Below, one piece after another: positions 44,250 through 52,055 of a stretch of DNA of 64,000 bases (within the stretch, counting starts at the first letter, position 1; every line of letters begins with the position of its first letter). The position numbers were made by a program, and so were the translations under genes. This DNA comes from Intrasporangium flavum (lineage in GTDB: Bacteria; Actinomycetota; Actinomycetes; Actinomycetales; Dermatophilaceae): contig NZ_MLJO01000013.1 of assembly GCF_001956915.1 (NCBI RefSeq), forward strand, positions 124,001-188,000, written 5' to 3'. The notes under the pieces were generated by a model that saw only the letters and a list, made by a program, of their open reading frames with translations, searched no databases and was not told where the DNA came from.

Positions 44250-44266
44250 TTAGCCGCCTGTTAGCC
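44250..44266 (+). promoter_or_regulatory. Direct-repeat operator upstream of the secreted-protein operon
   Basis: TTAGCC at 44250-44255 and 44261-44266, starts 11 bases apart, 62 bases before the ATG at 44328. It is the second copy of the element found before the M23 peptidase gene. Confidence 0.7.
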
Positions 44267-44327
44267 CGGCTCGATTGGCTGGACCCGTCCAGCACCGCAC
44301 GCGCTCACAGGAAACAGGAAGGACCCC

Positions 44328-44756
44328 ATGAAGAAGCTCCTCGCCGTCGCCGTGGCGGCAGCCGGGATCGTGCTCTCGAGCGCCGTCCCGGCGATGGCCG
44401 CGCCCCGGCCACCGGCCGCCTCGGACGCCGATCTCAAGTGCTCGTACTGGTGGACCGACCCGGGCAGCACCAACTTCGTCTACTCCTGCTACGACCGGAA
44501 GTACGACAACTTCTGGGTCTACGACGGCGTCAAGGACGGCAACTCCGCCGTCGTGCGCTGGTCCACGCAGACGGGTGGCTCCGGCTCGTGCCGCAACGCC
44601 CAGGGCGTCGGCACGTGGCAGCGCTGCTCCTACGACCTCGCCGAGTACAAGGCCGACGGCACCCGCAACCACGTGACGTGGGACGAGTACCGCTACGACT
44701 CCGCCTACGACTCGTGGCAGCTGGTCACGGCCCCGGCCGGCACCTCGGTCACGTGA
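44328..44756 (+). CDS. Secreted protein of unknown function
   Basis: 142 residues with a signal peptide (residues 1-24, cut near AMAAP). The mature part has four Cys (pattern CSYWW, YSCYD, SCRNA, RCSYD), many Tyr/Trp and no catalytic motif that I recognise. The composition suits a small disulfide-bonded beta protein. AGGAAGG precedes the ATG. It is co-transcribed with the next secreted protein and shares the TTAGCC operator with the M23 peptidase gene. Confidence 0.75.
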   Translation: MKKLLAVAVAAAGIVLSSAVPAMAAPRPPAASDADLKCSYWWTDPGSTNFVYSCYDRKYDNFWVYDGVKDGNSAVVRWSTQTGGSGSCRNAQGVGTWQRCSYDLAEYKADGTRNHVTWDEYRYDSAYDSWQLVTAPAGTSVT

Positions 44757-44770
44757 GAGGACGACCCGAC

Positions 44771-45211
44771 ATGATGCGGAAGAAGACCCTCAGGACCTCC
44801 GCGGTGGCACTGGCCGCCGTCGCCGCCATGGCCGCCGGCATGGCCCCGGCGAGCGCCAACGACTCGCCGGCCGGGTGCGGCTCGCCGCACCTGGTCAACA
44901 GCGCAGGCATCTACGCCTCGTGGGGCGGCGAGCGCATCGGCACGCTCTCGCAGTACTGGGGCTGGTGCAACGGCAACCTGCGCAACTGGGCCCACGTGCA
45001 CCTCGGCTCGGGCCAGGCGTGGGCGACGAAGATCAGCATCCAGACCCCGGACGGCGTGAAGCACGGCACCCGCGTGCAGCAGTACGGCACCGACTTCACC
45101 TCCGACCCCACGGCGACGATGGACCGCAGCACGCGGGCCCGGGTCGAGGGCGACGTCTGGCTCGGCCAGGTCGAGCCCATCGACGTGGCGACCACCGGCT
45201 GGAGCGGCTGA
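44771..45211 (+). CDS. Secreted protein of unknown function
   Basis: 146 residues with a signal peptide (about 1-30, ending PASAND). The mature domain has two Cys and many Trp/Gly (SQYWGWCNGNLRNWAHVHLGSG), suggesting a small beta-sandwich, possibly binding sugar or wall material; this is only an impression. The start follows the previous stop by 14 bases; the first of two adjacent ATGs was used, with AGAGGA upstream. A strong terminator follows. Confidence 0.72.
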   Translation: MMRKKTLRTSAVALAAVAAMAAGMAPASANDSPAGCGSPHLVNSAGIYASWGGERIGTLSQYWGWCNGNLRNWAHVHLGSGQAWATKISIQTPDGVKHGTRVQQYGTDFTSDPTATMDRSTRARVEGDVWLGQVEPIDVATTGWSG

Positions 45212-45229
45212 GCACCGCCGGCCCGACAG

Positions 45230-45268
45230 GCGAGCGGGCGCCGACCCGACGTGTCGGCGCCCGCTCGC
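45230..45268 (+). terminator. Terminator after the secreted-protein operon
   Basis: A perfect 16-base-pair hairpin (arms 45230-45245 and 45253-45268, core GCGAGCGGGCGCCGAC) with a 7-base loop. It argues against an early start for the next gene. Confidence 0.78.
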
Positions 45269-45347
45269 GCGTCCTCGATGCGTCGTGCACCGCCCCGACA
45301 CGACCGGGACCGTCGAAAAGCCGGGGACGTCGGGGTCGTTCGCGCCG

Positions 45348-45353
45348 TACCGT
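45348..45353 (+). promoter_or_regulatory. Predicted -10 element, leaderless MFS mRNA
   Basis: TACCGT ends 6 bases before the GTG at 45360, which supports that start over one at 45285. Confidence 0.45.
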
Positions 45354-45359
45354 CGGTCC

Positions 45360-46649
45360 GTGCCGAACCTCCTGCTGGTGCCCCTGCGCCCGGCCGATGC
45401 GAGACGGACCTTCTACGCGCTGACCGCGGTCAGCGCGTTCGCCTTTTCGGCCTGCTTCACCCTCAACCTCGTCTTCCAGTACCGCGTCATCGGCCTCGAC
45501 CCGTTCCAGATGGTGCTCGTCGGAACCGTCCTCGAGGCGACGTGCTTCCTCTTCGAGGTGCCGACCGGCGTCGTCGCCGACCTCGTGAGCCGGCGCCTGT
45601 CGGTCATCATCGGCTTCTTCCTCATCGGCGTCGGCTTCGCGTTCGAGGGCCTCGTCGCCACCTTCGCCGCCGCGGTCGTCGGCAACGTCGTGTGGGGGAT
45701 CGGCTACACGTTCACCTCGGGCGCGCTGCAGGCGTGGATCACCGACGAGGTGGGGGAGGAGGAGGTCGGCCCGGTCTTCACGCGCGAGACCCAGATCGAC
45801 CTCGGCGCCAGCGTCGTCGGCACGCTGGCCGCGGGCGCGCTCGGCCTCGTCGCGCTCCGCGTGCCCGTCGTCGTGGCCGGCGTCGTGCTCGTCGGCCTGG
45901 CCGTCGGGCTGCTGCTCGTCATGCCCGAACGGCACTTCCACCCGACGCCGCGTGGCGAGCGCGAGACTTTCGCGCACCTGCGCGGCCAGGTCGTCGCCGG
46001 CCTGCGGGTGGCCCGGCACCGTCGCGTCGTGCGGGCCTTCCTCCTCGTCAGCCTCCTCGTCGGCCTGTCGAGCGAGGTCTTCGACCGGCTCTGGCGGGTG
46101 CGGCTGCTCGACTCCTTCGCGATGCCGGAGGTCTTCGGCGGCGACGAGGCGCTCGCGTTCACCGCCTTCGCCCTCGTCGGCACGCTCATCTCGCTCGCGG
46201 CCTCCCTCGCCAGCGGGCGGTGGCTGCCGCGGCGGTTCGTCGACGAGCACCCGGCCGTGCCGGTCGTGGTGGCGGTGTCGGCGCAGGTGGCGGCGGTCGT
46301 CGGCGTGGCCCTGCTCGGCAACCTGTGGCTCGTGCTCGCGTGCGTGTGGCTGCGCGGCGCCGGGCAGGCCTTCGCCGGCCCCATCCAGGCTGCCTGGCTC
46401 AACCGCAACCTCGAGTCGGGCACCCGCGCGACGGTCCTGTCGATGAACGGCCAGGCCGACGCCGTCGGCCAGGTGGCGGGCGGGCCCCCGCTCGGGGCGC
46501 TCGCGTCGTGGGCTTCGATCCCGGTGGCGCTGCTCGTGGCGGCCGTGGTGCAGGCCCCGTCGGTCCTCGCGTTCCTGCGCGTGCGCCGCAGCACCGGGCG
46601 GCCCGACGCCGAGCCCGTCGGCGACGTCGCACCGGCGCCCGCCACCTGA
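45360..46649 (+). CDS. MFS transporter
   Basis: 429 residues with about 12 membrane segments. The segment FEVPTGVVADLVSRRLSVIIG after helix 2 is the conserved MFS loop (G-x-x-x-D-x-x-R-R). Later segments include GAGQAFAGPIQAAWLN. The substrate is unknown. GTG 45360 was chosen because a -10 element lies 6 bases upstream; a GTG at 45285 lies 16 bases after the terminator and would add a non-membrane tail. Its stop is part of a hairpin shared with modC. Confidence 0.85.
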   Translation: MPNLLLVPLRPADARRTFYALTAVSAFAFSACFTLNLVFQYRVIGLDPFQMVLVGTVLEATCFLFEVPTGVVADLVSRRLSVIIGFFLIGVGFAFEGLVATFAAAVVGNVVWGIGYTFTSGALQAWITDEVGEEEVGPVFTRETQIDLGASVVGTLAAGALGLVALRVPVVVAGVVLVGLAVGLLLVMPERHFHPTPRGERETFAHLRGQVVAGLRVARHRRVVRAFLLVSLLVGLSSEVFDRLWRVRLLDSFAMPEVFGGDEALAFTAFALVGTLISLAASLASGRWLPRRFVDEHPAVPVVVAVSAQVAAVVGVALLGNLWLVLACVWLRGAGQAFAGPIQAAWLNRNLESGTRATVLSMNGQADAVGQVAGGPPLGALASWASIPVALLVAAVVQAPSVLAFLRVRRSTGRPDAEPVGDVAPAPAT

Positions 46650-46661
46650 CCTTCGGGTCAG
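46646..46661. terminator. TTCG-loop hairpin shared by convergent genes
   Basis: CTGACC-TTCG-GGTCAG contains the stop codons of both the MFS gene (TGA) and modC (TGA on the other strand). A UUCG tetraloop makes it very stable in RNA. Confidence 0.6.
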
Positions 46662-47734
46662 CGAGGGTAGGTGCGCACCTCGGTGGCCTTGACGGCGGCC
46701 CACAGCTGCTCGCCCACGCGGATGCCGAGGCCGGCCACCGACTCGAGCGTCACCTCCGCCGTCAGGTCGAGGTCGCCCTCCAGCCCGACGCGGGCCGACT
46801 GGCCCTGCATCGTCACCGACGCCACCCGCAGCGGCCACGTGTTGCGGGGCGAGCCGTCGGGCCGGGAGCGGTGGAGCGCGACGCCCTGGGGCGGCACCGT
46901 CGCCCACACCGGACCCTGCGTGGGGTCGGTGGTCACGAGCAGGGCGCCGGTCGGCGTCGTGACGTGACCGTGCGAGTCACCGTGTCCCGCATAGAGGTTG
47001 AGGCCCACGACGGTGGCCACGTAGTGGCTGCGGGGCTCCCCGAGCACCTCGGCCGGCGTGCCCGCCTGCGACACGCGGCCGTCCTCGACGAAGACGAGGG
47101 TGTCGGCGAGCGTCAGGGCGTCGAGTGGGTCGTGGGTGACGAGGACCGTGATGCCGTCGTAGCCGGCGAGGCGGGCGGCGAGGTCGCTGCGGGTGCGGGC
47201 CCGGGTGTCGGGGTCGAGCGCGGCGAGCGGCTCGTCGAGCAGCAGCAGCGCCGGGTCGGTGGCGAGCGCCCGGGCCAGGGCGACCCGGGCCTGCTGGCCC
47301 GAGGACAGCTCGCGCGGGCGGGCGGCGGCGCGCTCGGCGAGGTCGACGCGTCGGAGCTCGTCGTGGGCCCGATCGCGCGCCGTGCGCCGGTCGACACCCC
47401 GGCTGCGCGGGCCGTAGGCGACGTTGTCGAGGGCGCGCAGGTGGGGGAACAGGAGGCTGTCGGCGAGCATGAGCCCGACGGCGCGCTCCTCGGGCGGGAC
47501 GCGTCGGTGCCCGTCGTCCCAGACGGCCGGGCCGACGCGGACGTGCCCCGCCTCGAGGGGCAGCACGCCGGCGAGGGCGAGCACCGTGGTCGTCTTGCCG
47601 CCGCCGTTCGGGCCGAGCACCCCGATGACCTGACCCGGCTCGGCCGCCAGCGCGACGTCGACCTCGATCGGCCCGCGCCGCAGGCGGACCCGGGCGTCGA
47701 GGTGGCCGGGGGCGTGTGGCGTCGGGGCGCTCAC
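46658..47734 (-). CDS. modC: Molybdate ABC transporter ATP-binding protein ModC
   Basis: 358 residues, GTG start, four-base overlap with modB. It powers molybdate import. Walker A is GPNGGGKTTT near residue 41, the signature is LSSGQQARVALARAL, and Walker B is LLLLDEPLAALD followed by VLVTHD. A C-terminal TOBE/Mop domain (about 285-358) binds oxyanion and may regulate uptake. Length is normal for ModC. Confidence 0.92.
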   Translation of the reverse strand: MSAPTPHAPGHLDARVRLRRGPIEVDVALAAEPGQVIGVLGPNGGGKTTTVLALAGVLPLEAGHVRVGPAVWDDGHRRVPPEERAVGLMLADSLLFPHLRALDNVAYGPRSRGVDRRTARDRAHDELRRVDLAERAAARPRELSSGQQARVALARALATDPALLLLDEPLAALDPDTRARTRSDLAARLAGYDGITVLVTHDPLDALTLADTLVFVEDGRVSQAGTPAEVLGEPRSHYVATVVGLNLYAGHGDSHGHVTTPTGALLVTTDPTQGPVWATVPPQGVALHRSRPDGSPRNTWPLRVASVTMQGQSARVGLEGDLDLTAEVTLESVAGLGIRVGEQLWAAVKATEVRTYPR

Positions 47735-48516
47735 CGCAACCACCGCCCACGGAGCACGCCGAGCACGAGGACGCTGACGGCGAGCAGCAGGATCGAGATG
47801 GAGACGGCCACCTGCGGGTCGCGCTCGAGCTCGACGTAGACGAGCAGGGGGAGGGTCTGGGTGCGGCCCTGGAAGTTGCCGGCGAAGGTGATCGTCGCGC
47901 CGAACTCGCCGAGCGCCCGGGCCCATGCGAGGGCGAGCCCGCTCGCGATGCCCGGCAGCACGAGCGGGATGCCGACGGTCCGCAGGTAGCGCAGGTCGCT
48001 CGCCCCGAGCGTGCGGGCCACCGACTCGAGGCGGGGGTCGAGGCCGCGCATCGCCCCCTCGACGGCGAGCACGTAGTAGGGCATCGCGACGAAGGTCTCG
48101 GCGAGCACGACCGCGACCGTCGTGAACGGGATCTGGATGCCGAACGGCGAGAGGTACTGTCCGAGAAGGCCGTTGCGTCCCCACGTCATGAGCAGGGCCA
48201 CGCCGCCGACGACCGGGGGCAGCACGAGCGGCACCGTGAGCAGCGCGCGCAGCCAGCTCGTCGCGCTGCCGTCCGAGCGGGCCAGCAGCCACGCGAGCGG
48301 GGTGCCGAGGAGCAGGCACAGGAGCGCGGTGCACGAGGTCGTCGTGAGCGAGAGGCGCAGGGCCGGAAGGACGGTCGGCGTCGCGAGGTCGGACGGGATG
48401 CGCGCCCAGTCGGCCCTCAGCAGCAGCGCCACGAGCGGCACGACGAGCAGCAGCAGCGCCAGCGCCGCCGGCACGCCGAGGGCGACGCGCGAGCGCCACC
48501 GTCCGCCCTGCCTCAT
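47731..48516 (-). CDS. modB: Molybdate ABC transporter permease ModB
   Basis: 261 residues with five to six membrane helices and the EAA loop EGAMRGLDPRLESVARTLGASDLRYL, here split around residue 165. RTVGIPLVLPGIASGLALAWARALGEFGATITFAGN is the typical ModB region. The ATG at 48516 was chosen; a GTG at 48549, four bases from the modA stop, would add 11 residues. Confidence 0.93.
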   Translation of the reverse strand: MRQGGRWRSRVALGVPAALALLLLVVPLVALLLRADWARIPSDLATPTVLPALRLSLTTTSCTALLCLLLGTPLAWLLARSDGSATSWLRALLTVPLVLPPVVGGVALLMTWGRNGLLGQYLSPFGIQIPFTTVAVVLAETFVAMPYYVLAVEGAMRGLDPRLESVARTLGASDLRYLRTVGIPLVLPGIASGLALAWARALGEFGATITFAGNFQGRTQTLPLLVYVELERDPQVAVSISILLLAVSVLVLGVLRGRWLR

Positions 48517-48552
48517 GTCACGCCATCCTGCCCGCGTCGGGCGGCGCACCGG

Positions 48553-49353
48553 TCAGGGCGCGCCGAACCCGAACGACTGCACGGTCGCCTGGCCCCTCGC
48601 GCTGAGGACGTAGGCCACGAACGCCTTCGTGGCGGCGTCGTCGGTCAGCGTGATGACGGGGTAGTCGAGCGTCGTGTTGTCCGCGGCCGGGATCTCGACG
48701 CCCTCGACCGCGTCCTTGGCCGACACGACGTCGGAGTGGTAGACGACGGCGGCGTCGGCCTCGCCGAGCTTGACCTTGGCGAGCGTCGCCTTGACGTCGA
48801 CCTCCTTGCTCACGACGTTGGGCGTGATGCCGGCCTTGGTGAAGATCTTCTGGGCCGCCTTGCCGCACGGCACCGTGTCGGCGCAGAGGACGACCTTGAC
48901 GTCGGGCCTGGCGAGGTCGCCGAGCGTGGCGACCTTCGCCGGGTTGCCCGGGGGCACGGCGATCTCGAGGACGTTGGTCGCGAAGTTCTTCGAGTCCTTG
49001 ACCATGCTCTTGTCGAGGGGGTCGGCGGCTGCGGTGCCGGCGAGGGCGAGCACCGACGCAGGGGCGCCGTTGTTCGCCTGCTGCACGAGCGTCGCGCTCG
49101 AGCCGTAGGAGGTGTCGACGGTGACGCCGGGGTTGGCGGCCTCGAAGTCCTTCTTCAGCTGGTCGAAGGACTCGGTGAGCGAGGCCGCCGCGAGGACCGT
49201 GACGGTCCCCTGCAGCGACGCCGCCGAGGCACCGGACTTCCCCGGCTGTCCGGTGCCGTCGGCGGACGACGGGGTGGTGCTGCCGCAGGCGGACAGCAGC
49301 AGGGCCGCGAGCACGGTGGCGGCCGGGAGCAGGGTGGTGCGGGTTCGGCTCAT
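48553..49353 (-). CDS. modA: Molybdate-binding lipoprotein ModA
   Basis: 266 residues. The signal peptide ends in a lipobox (LLLSACGS, Cys near residue 23), so the protein is membrane-anchored outside the cell. The ModA core begins GTVTVLAAASLTESF, with oxyanion contacts expected in that Ser-rich loop and in GSSATLVQQ, and later DAAVVYHSDV. It overlaps the regulator gene by four bases. Confidence 0.94.
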   Translation of the reverse strand: MSRTRTTLLPAATVLAALLLSACGSTTPSSADGTGQPGKSGASAASLQGTVTVLAAASLTESFDQLKKDFEAANPGVTVDTSYGSSATLVQQANNGAPASVLALAGTAAADPLDKSMVKDSKNFATNVLEIAVPPGNPAKVATLGDLARPDVKVVLCADTVPCGKAAQKIFTKAGITPNVVSKEVDVKATLAKVKLGEADAAVVYHSDVVSAKDAVEGVEIPAADNTTLDYPVITLTDDAATKAFVAYVLSARGQATVQSFGFGAP

Positions 49354-49745
49354 GCGGGGACCTCCACGACGACATGGGTGGACTTGACCGAGGCGACCGC
49401 CACCGACCCGACCTCGAGGCCGAGGTCGTCGACGGACTCGCTCGACAGCAGGGAGACGATGCGGAACGGGCCGCACTGCATCTCGACCTTGGCCATGACG
49501 GTGTCCTTGGTGATGGCGGTGACGATGCCGCGCATCCGGTTGCGTGCGGACGCGCCCCCGATGGCGCCGACCGCAGCCGGATGCGCGAGCTCCTGGGCGA
49601 CGGCGGCCAGCTGGGCGCCGTCGACGGTGCGACGGCCGGCCTCGTCGGTGCCGCCCGCGAGGCGTCCGGCGTCGACCATCCGGCGGACGGTGTCGTCGGA
49701 GACGCCGAGCAGGGCGGCGGCCTCGGTGATGCGCAGGTGCGGCAT
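49350..49745 (-). CDS. Mop-type molybdate-responsive DNA-binding regulator
   Basis: 131 residues. An N-terminal MerR/excisionase-type helix-turn-helix (LRITEAAALLGVSDDTVRRMVDAG) is joined to a single Mop/TOBE domain (about 62-130, starting SARNRMRGIVTAITKD) that binds molybdate. It leads the mod operon and is likely its sensor-repressor, a compact replacement for ModE. TAGAGT ends 7 bases before the ATG at 49745, suggesting a leaderless mRNA. Confidence 0.9.
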   Translation of the reverse strand: MPHLRITEAAALLGVSDDTVRRMVDAGRLAGGTDEAGRRTVDGAQLAAVAQELAHPAAVGAIGGASARNRMRGIVTAITKDTVMAKVEMQCGPFRIVSLLSSESVDDLGLEVGSVAVASVKSTHVVVEVPA

Positions 49746-49821
49746 GGACGTGACTCTACACACGCAACTGCGGTCTTGTGGTGCGCTGTCCAGCCGCACG
49801 CGCTTTTCCGACCGAAGGGGG

Positions 49822-49866
49822 TTGACGGCGCGGGGGTCGTGCGGTGTAATCAATGTATCGATTGAT
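49822..49866 (+). promoter_or_regulatory. Promoter and ArsR-type operator of arsR-SRPBCC-VOC
   Basis: TTGACG (49822-49827), a 17-base spacer and TGTAAT (49845-49850) form a good housekeeping promoter. ATCAAT-GTATCG-ATTGAT (49849-49866) is an ArsR-family style inverted repeat over the -10 and start site, which fits autorepression. Confidence 0.8.
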
Positions 49867-49883
49867 CAAGGAGTCGGTTGACA

Positions 49884-50291
49884 ATGATCCTCTCGCCGGT
49901 GTCCGAGGCCGACCTCGACCGCGCCTTCGCGGCCCTGGCCGACCCGGTGCGGCGCGCGATCATCGCCCGCCTCAGCCGGGGCGCCGCGACCGTCAACGAG
50001 CTCGCCGAACCGTTCGAGATCAGCAAGCAGGCCGTGAGCAAGCACATCCAGGTGCTCGAGCTCGCCGGGCTCGTCAGCCGGACCCGCGACGCCCAGCGCC
50101 GGCCGGTCCACCTCGAGGCCGCCCGCCTCGAGGCGCTGACCGCCTGGATCGACCGCTACCGCCTCGTGGCGGAGCAGCGCTACCGCAGCCTCGACGCCCT
50201 CCTCGAGCGCACCACCGCACCGGCCACCACGCCCGGCGCCACCAGCACCGCCCGCAGTGCCGACCAGTCCGACAAGGAGCAGCAGAAATGA
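49884..50291 (+). CDS. ArsR-family transcriptional regulator
   Basis: 135 residues. The winged helix is clear: AFAALADPVRRAIIARLSRGAATVNELAEPF, in two parts, and ISKQAVSKHIQVLELAGLVSRTR as recognition helix and wing. There are no metal-binding Cys, so it is not a metal sensor of the ArsR/SmtB kind. This subgroup is usually paired with an SRPBCC protein, as here. ATG 49884 was chosen for its spacing to AAGGAG (49868-49873); a TTG at 49878 is possible. Confidence 0.93.
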   Translation: MILSPVSEADLDRAFAALADPVRRAIIARLSRGAATVNELAEPFEISKQAVSKHIQVLELAGLVSRTRDAQRRPVHLEAARLEALTAWIDRYRLVAEQRYRSLDALLERTTAPATTPGATSTARSADQSDKEQQK

Positions 50292-50797
50292 GCAACCCCC
50301 TGAACATCGACGCGCCCGCCGGCGTGCCGTGGATCGACTTCACGCGCGAGTTCGACGCCCCCGTCGAGGCCGTGTTCAACGCCCACCGCGACCCCGAGCT
50401 CGTCCGCCAGTGGCTCGGCCCGCGCGGCTACGAGATGGTCGTCGAGCGCTGGGACTTCACCTCCGGTGGCGGCTACCGCTACACCCACCGCGACGGCGAC
50501 AACGTCTACGCCTTCCGCGGCACCTTCCACACGGTGCGCGACAACGACCTCGCGATCCAGACCTTCGAGTTCGAAGGCGCGCCCGACGACGTCGCCATCG
50601 AGTTCATGCGCTTCGTCGACCTCGGCGACGGCCGCTGCCGGCTCGAGGGCCACAGCGTCGGCCCCACGGTCGAGGGCCGCGACATGATGATCCAGAGCGG
50701 CATGGAGAAGGGCATGGTCGAGGGCTACGAGCGCCTCGACGAGCTCGTCGCCGCCTCCTCCAGCACGCCCGCCGACGCCGCGTCGACGAACGGCTGA
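50288..50797 (+). CDS. SRPBCC (AHSA1-like) family protein
   Basis: 169 residues. It begins with the family pattern FTREFDAPVEAVFNAHRDPELVRQWLGP and has GGGYRYTHRDGDNVYAFRG. SRPBCC proteins form a helix-grip pocket for a hydrophobic ligand; the ligand here is unknown. It overlaps arsR by four bases. ArsR-SRPBCC pairs are common in actinobacteria, and the pocket may supply the signal or the resistance function. Confidence 0.92.
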   Translation: MSNPLNIDAPAGVPWIDFTREFDAPVEAVFNAHRDPELVRQWLGPRGYEMVVERWDFTSGGGYRYTHRDGDNVYAFRGTFHTVRDNDLAIQTFEFEGAPDDVAIEFMRFVDLGDGRCRLEGHSVGPTVEGRDMMIQSGMEKGMVEGYERLDELVAASSSTPADAASTNG

Positions 50798-50802
50798 GCG
50801 CC

Positions 50803-51243
50803 GTGGACTGGACCCTCGAGGTCGTCATCGTCCCGGTCAGCGACCTCGACGCCGCGATCGCCTTCTACCGCGACCGGGTCGGCTTCCACCTCGACCACGA
50901 CACGAAGAACGAGCACATGCACGTCGCCCAGCTGACGCCGCCGGGCTCGGGCTGCTCGATCGTGGTGGGGAGCCTGCCCCCGCAGCAGGAGATGGCGCCG
51001 GGCTCGCTCAAGGGCGTCCAGCTCGTCGTCGCCGACGCCGAGGCCGCCCGGGCCGAGCTGGTGTCGCGGGGCGTCGAGTGCTCGGAGGTCCAGGTCATCG
51101 ACCCGCGCGACGGCGGCACGTTCTTCGGGTTCGCCGACCCGGACGGCAACACGTGGGCCGTGCAGCAGATCCGGGCCCGGGCCGACCGGCCCCTCATCCC
51201 CCTCGACCACCGGGGCCGGTTCGGCGAGGGCGTCGAGCTGTGA
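50803..51243 (+). CDS. VOC/glyoxalase family protein
   Basis: 146 residues, GTG start 6 bases after the SRPBCC stop. The VOC fold shows as two beta-alpha-beta-beta-beta modules: VIVPVSDLDAAIAFYRDRVGF at the start and FGFADPDGNTWAVQQI at the end, the classic GFxDPDGN glyoxalase signature. Metal ligands cannot be assigned confidently. It is the last gene of the arsR operon, before a terminator. Confidence 0.9.
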   Translation: MDWTLEVVIVPVSDLDAAIAFYRDRVGFHLDHDTKNEHMHVAQLTPPGSGCSIVVGSLPPQQEMAPGSLKGVQLVVADAEAARAELVSRGVECSEVQVIDPRDGGTFFGFADPDGNTWAVQQIRARADRPLIPLDHRGRFGEGVEL

Positions 51244-51247
51244 CCCA

Positions 51248-51286
51248 CCGGCCGGCGGCGCCACGACAGGGCGCGCCGCCGGCCGG
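51248..51286 (+). terminator. Terminator of the arsR-SRPBCC-VOC operon
   Basis: A perfect 14-base-pair hairpin (arms 51248-51261 and 51273-51286, core CCGGCCGGCGGCGC) with an 11-base loop, 5 bases after the stop. Confidence 0.72.
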
Positions 51287-51313
51287 CCCGAGCACCACCG
51301 GAGGAGAGCAGTC

Positions 51314-51889
51314 ATGAGCACGGTCGTCTTCGACATCAGCACGTCGCTCGACGGGTTCGTCACCGCCGCACCGCAGACCGCCGAGGAGCCGCTCGGCCCG
51401 GGCGGGCTGGACCTGCACGCCTGGACCGCCGACCGCGAGTACCTCGACCGGGCGATCGCGGATCTCGGCGCCGTCATCGCCGGGCGCACCACCTATGACC
51501 ACGCCATCTCGAGCTGGGAGGCGGACGGGCCGTCGGGGCCGGCTCGCCGCCCGGTCTTCGTCGTGACCCACGCCGCCCCGGACCCCGACGCGGTGCCCGC
51601 GGGCGGCGTCTACACGTTCGTCACCGACGGCATCGGGTCGGCGCTGGAGCAGGCGCGTGCCGCGGCGGGTGGCCGGACCGTCACCGTCATGGGCGGTGCC
51701 GACCTGGGCCGGCAGTACATCGCGGCGCGCCTGGTCGACGAGCTCTCGCTGCACGTCGCCCCGCGGCTCTTCGGGGCGGGCACGCCGCTGTTCGAGGGTC
51801 TCGACCTCGGACACGTGGAGCTCGAGCTCGTCGACTGCACGCCCGCCCCGGACGCGGTCCACCTGCGCTACCGGGTCCAGTCCGGGTAG
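51314..51889 (+). CDS. Dihydrofolate reductase family protein (RibD C-terminal-like)
   Basis: 191 residues. Motifs VVFDISTSLDGFVTA, LGAVIAGRTTYDHA and GGRTVTVMGGADLGRQYIAA are those of the RibD C-terminal/DHFR-like reductase superfamily, which binds NADPH. It is a stand-alone member of unknown substrate, common in actinobacteria. GGAGGAGA precedes the ATG by 7 bases. It lies between a terminator and the gabT operator cluster. Confidence 0.88.
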   Translation: MSTVVFDISTSLDGFVTAAPQTAEEPLGPGGLDLHAWTADREYLDRAIADLGAVIAGRTTYDHAISSWEADGPSGPARRPVFVVTHAAPDPDAVPAGGVYTFVTDGIGSALEQARAAAGGRTVTVMGGADLGRQYIAARLVDELSLHVAPRLFGAGTPLFEGLDLGHVELELVDCTPAPDAVHLRYRVQSG

Positions 51890-51906
51890 GGCAGCCCGAA
51901 CGAGTT

Positions 51907-51980
51907 GTTCGATGTCGAACTCTGCGTTCGGTGTCGAACGGCGCAGTGGACCACCGAGTTCGACACTCAACGCGGAGTTC
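51907..51980 (+). promoter_or_regulatory. Cluster of palindromes upstream of gabT
   Basis: GTTCGATGTCGAAC (51907-51920), GTTCGGTGTCGAAC (51926-51939), the degenerate GTTCGACACTCAAC (51958-51971) and a half-site GTTC (51977-51980). The first two are 19 bases apart. They look like cooperative binding sites for one regulator. Confidence 0.7.
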
Positions 51981-52055
51981 GGCTACGGAATGAGTGGTAT
52001 CCGGGGTGGCCACCCGCCTTTCGGGAACGCCGTCCCGGACGGCATACTGACGCGC

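Noticed and set aside
45285..45359. GTG at 45285 as the MFS start
   Set aside because: It lies 16 bases after a strong terminator hairpin, leaving no room for a promoter, and adds a non-membrane tail; GTG 45360 has a -10 element at the right distance.
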